A stretch of DNA of 16,724 bases from an uncultured Eubacteriales bacterium. GTDB lineage: Bacteria; Bacillota; Clostridia; Oscillospirales; Oscillospiraceae. Below, piece by piece: positions 12,677 through 16,724 of the stretch (positions within the stretch are counted from its first letter, which is position 1; each line of letters starts with the position of its first letter). A program made the position numbers and the translations under genes. Under the pieces are notes generated by a model that worked only from the letters and a program-made list of their open reading frames with translations, searched no databases and had not been told where the DNA came from. The stretch is taken from positions 1-16,724 of the forward strand of contig URQA01000044.1 of NCBI GenBank assembly GCA_900549885.1. Direction: 5' to 3'.

Positions 12677-14072
12677 AGAATCGTTGAGTAATTTCATTTG
12701 GGGCCCCTGGCTGTTGGGAGCCTTCCTGGTGGTAGGGGGCTATTATTCTCTGCGCACGGGTTTTTTTCAGATCTTCGGCTTTCCCACTTGGTGGAAAACC
12801 ACGGTGGGTCGTATTCTATGCCGAAAAAAGAAGCAGCAAGGCGGCGGAGCACTGACCCAGCTCCAGGCCCTTTCCACCGCCCTGGCGGCCACCATCGGTA
12901 CCGGCTCCATCGCCGGGGTGGCCACGGCCATCTTCTTCGGCGGGCCGGGGGCGGTGTTCTGGATGTGGGTCTCCGCCCTGGTGGGCATGATGACCGGCTG
13001 TGCGGAGAAAATCTTGGCGGTGCGCTACCGGGAGAAGGACGGTCAGGGCCGCTGGCGGGGCGGGCCCATGGTGTATATCCGGGACGGCCTGCATCTGCCT
13101 GGGCTGGCGGCCATGTTTTCTCTGTTCTGCGTGGCGGAGACTCTGGCCGGGGGCAATCTGGCCCAGGCCAACTCCATCGCCACCTCCCTCCACGCCGCCT
13201 TCGGCGTAGACCGGCTGGTGGTGGGAGTGGTGCTGGCGGTGATCGTGTCAGCGGTGCTGCTAGGGGGCGTTCAGCGTGTAGGACGGATTAGTGAGCTGCT
13301 GGTCCCCCTGATGGCGGCGTTGTTTATCGGTGGAGGATTTGTTGTCATCGTGTTCCACATTCAGGCCGTTCCAGAGGCATTCTCACAGATCCTCCAGTAT
13401 GCCTTTGAACCCCGCGCGGCGGTGGGCGGCTACTGCATGGGCACCGCCCTGCGTTTTGGAGTGGCCCGGGGCGTGTTCACCAACGAAGCCGGGCTGGGCA
13501 TGTCCGCCATCGCCCATGCCTGCGCTGACGTGGAGGAACCGGCGGAGCAGGGCATGTGGGGTATTTTCGAGGTGTTTTTCGCCACCCTGGTCATCTGCAC
13601 GGTTACAGCGCTGGTCATCCTCACCTCCGGCGTATATGAACCTTCCGCCGCTCTGGACATGATCGCCGGCGGCAGTGTGCCGGAAGCCATGCTGGGCGCG
13701 CCGCTCACCGCGGCCGGGTTTGCCACCGTGCTGGGCGGGGCGGGGGAGTGGATCGTATCGGTGTGCCTGATTCTGTTCGCCTTTACTTCCTTGCTGGGGG
13801 CAGGCTACTATGGCCGCCGGGGTATTGAGAGCTTGACGCAAGGACGCTGGGCGGTGGTGCTCTACCAACTGGCTTTCCCGACCTGTATCGTTTTCGGCAG
13901 CGTGGGAGATTTGACTGCGGTGTGGCAGCTGGTGGATATTTTCAACGGCCTGTTAGCGGCACCCAACCTGCTGGCGCTGCTGCTGCTGTCTCCGGAGGTG
14001 GTGAGGCAGCTCCATGGCTGGCTGTCCCGCCGGAGAGAGAGCAGAGCAGGCAGACTGGATGGTCAGCCATAA
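12666..14072 (+). CDS. Sodium:alanine/glycine symporter (AGCS family)
   Basis: A 468-residue inner-membrane symporter that imports alanine or glycine with sodium. AGCS signatures are present: ALAATIGTGSIAGVATAI and GGPGAVFWMWVSALVGM (residues 73-108), AETLAGGNLAQANSIA, and the highly conserved RGVFTNEAGLGMSAIAHA (about 272-289). Around ten or eleven membrane segments are visible. GTG 12666 fits the usual N-terminal layout (FLESLSNFIWGPWLLGAFL), with a G-run at 12653-12658 as ribosome site, but it lies inside the folT terminator stem. TTG 12684 is a possible later start with no clear ribosome site. No separate promoter is visible between folT and this gene, so expression may depend on read-through of that terminator. 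The gene ends before a bidirectional terminator. Confidence 0.92.
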   Translation: MSFLESLSNFIWGPWLLGAFLVVGGYYSLRTGFFQIFGFPTWWKTTVGRILCRKKKQQGGGALTQLQALSTALAATIGTGSIAGVATAIFFGGPGAVFWMWVSALVGMMTGCAEKILAVRYREKDGQGRWRGGPMVYIRDGLHLPGLAAMFSLFCVAETLAGGNLAQANSIATSLHAAFGVDRLVVGVVLAVIVSAVLLGGVQRVGRISELLVPLMAALFIGGGFVVIVFHIQAVPEAFSQILQYAFEPRAAVGGYCMGTALRFGVARGVFTNEAGLGMSAIAHACADVEEPAEQGMWGIFEVFFATLVICTVTALVILTSGVYEPSAALDMIAGGSVPEAMLGAPLTAAGFATVLGGAGEWIVSVCLILFAFTSLLGAGYYGRRGIESLTQGRWAVVLYQLAFPTCIVFGSVGDLTAVWQLVDIFNGLLAAPNLLALLLLSPEVVRQLHGWLSRRRESRAGRLDGQP

Positions 14073-14141
14073 TCAAAAGCCGCATCTTCCGCTGGCGGCG
14101 GCGTGTCCGTCCCGAACAACCCATCACCTCACGCTGGACTG

Positions 14142-14167
14142 AGGCCGCGTGTATCTGACGGCGGCCT
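14142..14167. repeat. Small inverted repeat after the symporter gene
   Basis: AGGCCGC (14142-14148) pairs with GCGGCCT (14161-14167) around a 12-base loop. There is no clear T-tract. It precedes the main terminator and may be an accessory stop or 3' processing structure. Confidence 0.45.
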
Positions 14168-14182
14168 TACTCTCTAAAATCG

Positions 14183-14214
14183 CAGCGGCGCGGGAATTTC
14201 CCGCGCCGCTGTTT
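14183..14214. terminator. Bidirectional terminator between convergent genes
   Basis: CAGCGGCGCGGG (14183-14194) pairs perfectly with CCCGCGCCGCTG (14200-14211) around AATTT. TTTG follows on the plus strand and GCGATTTTAG on the minus strand. It serves the convergent symporter and ArAE-like genes. Confidence 0.85.
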
Positions 14215-14223
14215 GCGTATGAA

Positions 14224-14757
14224 TTAAGGATCGGCCTTTGACGCTTCGGGCTTGCCCGGCAGGACGTGGTTGACCGCCATTGCCACCAAAATGCCCACTG
14301 CGGTTTCCAGCATACGGGCCACGGTGTAGAAATACCGCTCCTGTCCACTGTGGGAAAGCATGATGGAGCAGCACACGATCGCTGAGATGGCGCAGGCGCT
14401 GGGCCGGTTCAGGACATTGCACAGGTAGATGCATGCGAGAGTACCAACACCGCACACCAGCACCAGCACCACGGGGTGTCCCCAATAGGTGGTGACACTC
14501 ACGCATAGCAGCCCCAGTAAGCCGCCGATCAGGGTGCCCAGCAGGCGGGAAACCCCCTGCTTCCATGTAGCGCCGACCGAGCTTTGCATGCACACGATTG
14601 AGGCAATACAGGCATAAAAGGGACCAAGCTGGTCGATAAAGCGGGTCCCTTCCGCAGTGCCGAGCGCCTCCAAGGGCAGAAAGATGGCCAGAGAAAGCAT
14701 CACGGCCACCGTTGTCTTGATGGTGCGCATACCAGGCAGAGGTATCTTCTGTCTCAT
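14224..14757 (-). CDS. FUSC/aromatic acid exporter-like membrane protein
   Basis: A 177-residue membrane protein with about five hydrophobic segments. The MRTIKTTVAVMLSLAIFLPL start, FYACIASIVCMQSSVGATWKQG block (about 47-68) and SRLLGTLIGGLLGLLCV (69-85) are typical of the short ArAE_1/FUSC-like family, whose better-known members export aromatic carboxylates; the substrate here is unknown. It corresponds to the membrane half only and has no long cytoplasmic domain. The start at 14757 lies 12 bases after the ybaB stop and has a weak AGGGA ribosome site, so translation is probably coupled to ybaB. This position is often held by recR in Firmicutes, so the gene looks like an unrelated passenger in the dnaX-ybaB operon. 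Confidence 0.8.
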   Translation of the reverse strand: MRQKIPLPGMRTIKTTVAVMLSLAIFLPLEALGTAEGTRFIDQLGPFYACIASIVCMQSSVGATWKQGVSRLLGTLIGGLLGLLCVSVTTYWGHPVVLVLVCGVGTLACIYLCNVLNRPSACAISAIVCCSIMLSHSGQERYFYTVARMLETAVGILVAMAVNHVLPGKPEASKADP

Positions 14758-14769
14758 AGTCGTTCCCTG

Positions 14770-15114
14770 TCAGAAGGGCAGGTTCAGCCCTCCCGTGAGC
14801 TTGGACATCTGACTGGCGGCATCGTCGCTGGCCTTGCGCATGGCCTCATTCACCGCGGCCACGATCAGATCCTGGAGCATATCTACGTCGTCGGGGTCCA
14901 CTGCCTCCGGGTCGATGGTGACCTGGGTCAGCTCTTTTTTGCCGGATACCACAGCCGTCACCACACCGCCGCCGGCGCTGGCCTCATAGCTCTTGCTTTC
15001 CAGCTCTTCCTGAGCCTTGAGCATATCCTGCTGCATCTTTTGAGCCTGACGGAGCATGTTGCTCATGTTCCCGCCCATGCCGCCCATCCCGCGGCTTCCA
15101 AATCCTTTTGCCAT
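14770..15114 (-). CDS. YbaB/EbfC family nucleoid-associated protein
   Basis: A 114-residue DNA-binding protein of the YbaB/EbfC family, dimeric in known structures and found on the nucleoid. After a Gly/Met-rich start (GFGSRGMGGMGGNMSNM) come the LRQAQKMQQDMLKAQEEL helix (about 22-39), the YEASAGGGVVTAVVSGKKEL strand region, and the IDPEAVDPDDVDMLQDLIVAAVNEA block typical of the family. The ATG at 15114 is chosen because AGGAGG (complement of 15125-15130) lies 10 bases before it; the ATG three codons earlier is only 1 base from that site. It sits just downstream of dnaX, the usual neighbour, and ahead of the ArAE-like gene instead of recR. Confidence 0.93.
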   Translation of the reverse strand: MAKGFGSRGMGGMGGNMSNMLRQAQKMQQDMLKAQEELESKSYEASAGGGVVTAVVSGKKELTQVTIDPEAVDPDDVDMLQDLIVAAVNEAMRKASDDAASQMSKLTGGLNLPF

Positions 15115-15135
15115 AGCTTCCATACCTCCTGAGGT

Positions 15136-16724
15136 TTATTCCACGATGAGATTGTCCAGCCCCTCGGCCAGAAACGCCTCCAGAGCGTCAGGCTCATTCT
15201 CAGACGGCCCGGAAGGGGAGACCGCCTCTGGCGGTGCCTGACCCACCAGGACCTCCACCTGAATGGGGGTGCCTGCCAGCCGGGCCGCGCTCTGTGCCAC
15301 CTTATCCAGCACGGACTTTTTGCCGATCATCCCTTTAATGAAGTCGTTCCCAGCCCAGAGAAATAACGTATTCCCCTCCAGCCGCCCTTCCACCATGTCG
15401 GGATTGGAGAGAAAAATGTAGTCCCCCATCTCAATTTCCGATCGCAGGGCATCCCGCAGAGCGGCCCATCCGGGCCAGCCGCTGGAGACCGGAGCGGGGG
15501 CCTCTACGTGGACCGGGGGCGGAAAGGCGGCAGGATCCGCCTTCTCAGGGGCGGCAGGGTTGGGCGCCTGCTGCTTTGTCGGCGGAGCGGGAACCTCCCA
15601 GGGAGGCGGACCGTCCGGGGACTGCGCCGGCCTGACAGAACTTGCCGTAGCTGGGGCGGCGGGAGCGGCAATCACGCCGCCCTGTTCCAGCCGGGACAGC
15701 CGGGCATTAAGACCGGCTGGCGTGTCATCCAAAGTGGGATCGCATAGGGTGATTAGGCACAGCTCCGCGTCAGTGCGGCGGCTGGACGAGCGGGCCATAT
15801 CCGCACTGGTCTGCTGTAAGCGGGTGAGCATCTGTACCAGCCGGGGCACCTGGAACCGGCTGGACAGCCGCTTCAGAGTGGTTTCGTCAAAGCCGCCGGT
15901 CATCAGCCCGCCGCCCCCCTGGGAGGCGGTCTTGCGCACCAGCAGGTCCCGGGTCAGGGCGGCCAGCTCGCCAATCAGGGCGGACATTTCCTTGCCCCCG
16001 GCGTAAAGGTGGTCCAGCCGAGTCAGGGCGGCGGCAGCATCCCCATCGGCAATAGAATCCATAAGAGCGGCGGTCTCCAAATTGCCCGCCAGGCCCAAAG
16101 TAGAGAAGATCTCCCCCTCGTCCACCCGGCTGCCCGCCCCGGCGCACTGGTCCAGCAGAGACAGGGCATCCCGCATGCCCCCGTCGGCCAGACGGGCGAG
16201 CAGGTTGGCGCCGTCGTCGGTCAGGTTAATGCCCTCCTGTCCGGCCACATAGCGCAGCCGTCCGGCAATTTCCTCGGCACGGATACGTTTGAAGGCGAAC
16301 TGCTGGCAGCGGCTCTTGATGGTGGCAGGGACCTTGTGGATCTCGGTGGTGGCCAGGATGAACATGAGGTGTTCCGGCGGCTCCTCCAAAATCTGGAGCA
16401 GGGCGTTGAACGCCTGGGCGGAGAGCATATGGACCTCGTCCACAATGTAAACCCGTTTTTTCACCGTGGCGGGGGTGTACATAGCCTCGTCCAAAATGGC
16501 CCGGATATCGTCTACCCGGTTGTTGGAAGCGGCGTCAAGCTCCAGCACGTCCAGCACGGAGCCGTTTTCAATGCCCAAACAAGAGGAACAATGGTTGCAC
16601 GGGTTGCCGTCCTGAGGGTCCTGGCAGTTCACCGCCCGGGCCAGAATCTTGGCGCAGGTGGTCTTGCCGGTGCCCCGGGTGCCGGTGAAGAGGTAGGCGT
16701 GGCTCAGCCGTCCGGCGGCCACCT
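15136..16724 (-). CDS. dnaX: DNA polymerase III subunit gamma/tau (partial, N-terminus beyond window)
   Basis: This is the clamp-loader ATPase of the replicative polymerase. The frame is open to the right edge; about 30 N-terminal residues are missing, since the visible part starts at AAGRLSHAYLF. Seen in order (numbered from the first complete codon shown): P-loop GTRGTGKTT (14-22), zinc cysteines C33, C42, C45 and C48, Walker B VYIVDEVHML (91-100), the SRC motif at 137-139 that provides the arginine finger, and a GGMRDALSLLDQ sensor-2 region. The AAA+ and collar domains are followed by a Pro/Ala-rich linker (about 355-400) and a C-terminal domain ending AEGLDNLIVE. I saw no slippery A/T run that would suggest a programmed frameshift making gamma. 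It leads the dnaX-ybaB operon. Confidence 0.96.
   Translation of the reverse strand, partial: VAAGRLSHAYLFTGTRGTGKTTCAKILARAVNCQDPQDGNPCNHCSSCLGIENGSVLDVLELDAASNNRVDDIRAILDEAMYTPATVKKRVYIVDEVHMLSAQAFNALLQILEEPPEHLMFILATTEIHKVPATIKSRCQQFAFKRIRAEEIAGRLRYVAGQEGINLTDDGANLLARLADGGMRDALSLLDQCAGAGSRVDEGEIFSTLGLAGNLETAALMDSIADGDAAAALTRLDHLYAGGKEMSALIGELAALTRDLLVRKTASQGGGGLMTGGFDETTLKRLSSRFQVPRLVQMLTRLQQTSADMARSSSRRTDAELCLITLCDPTLDDTPAGLNARLSRLEQGGVIAAPAAPATASSVRPAQSPDGPPPWEVPAPPTKQQAPNPAAPEKADPAAFPPPVHVEAPAPVSSGWPGWAALRDALRSEIEMGDYIFLSNPDMVEGRLEGNTLFLWAGNDFIKGMIGKKSVLDKVAQSAARLAGTPIQVEVLVGQAPPEAVSPSGPSENEPDALEAFLAEGLDNLIVE

Noticed and set aside
15136..16724. A programmed frameshift in dnaX producing a gamma form.
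   Set aside because: I found no A- or T-run slippery site with a following hairpin in the region after the AAA+ and collar domains.

Overview
The window looks like chromosome from a high-GC gut Clostridia, most likely an Oscillospiraceae relative of Flavonifractor, Lawsonibacter or Oscillibacter. The basis is the Firmicutes-type Shine-Dalgarno sites (AGGAGG, GGGAGG), TTG and GTG starts, a DUF4180 protein, a FolT-type ECF transporter under a tetrahydrofolate riboswitch, and a clostridial phage-type amidase cassette. The genus is an inference; the sequence does not prove it.

Left part (1-4686). A plus-strand housekeeping cluster holds the end of a threonylcarbamoyl-AMP synthase, a DUF4180 protein, dephospho-CoA kinase (coaE) and an M18 aminopeptidase. 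A perfect 22-bp hairpin follows. Next come a possible 25-codon small ORF and a TepA-like ClpP-family protease. The protease converges, across 4 bp, on an aldo/keto reductase with a C-terminal two-cluster ferredoxin tail.

Middle (4757-9402, minus strand). A three-gene carbohydrate ABC importer operon (lipoprotein binding protein, double ATPase, permease) has an extended -10 promoter, a 24-bp perfect palindrome in its leader, a GC-rich hairpin between the first two genes and a final terminator. Upstream of it lie two tandem serine tRNAs (TGA, then GCT anticodon) with their own promoter and terminator.

Phage-derived cassette (9566-11632, plus strand). Five overlapping or abutting small genes encode an unknown coiled-coil protein, a putative carbohydrate-binding tail protein, an XhlA-like membrane protein, a small holin-like membrane protein and an N-acetylmuramoyl-L-alanine amidase. 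They end at a strong terminator. No integrase, packaging, capsid or tail-assembly gene is present in the window, so this is an isolated lysis/tail-tip module.

Right part (11751-16724). folT has a promoter, a tetrahydrofolate riboswitch and a hairpin that masks its ribosome site, and these can be read together as a complete OFF switch. The folT terminator overlaps the start of an AGCS-family sodium:alanine symporter. A bidirectional terminator separates that gene from a minus-strand dnaX - ybaB - FUSC/ArAE-like membrane protein operon; dnaX runs off the right edge.

Most genes are ordinary. The best candidates for something new are the stand-alone holin/amidase cassette with its unknown first gene, the small ORF with hairpins ahead of tepA, the start codon buried in the folT terminator, the palindromic leader of the ABC operon, and the convergent tepA/AKR pair whose only visible terminators lie beyond the opposite gene. 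I saw no CRISPR array, insertion sequence or replication origin.
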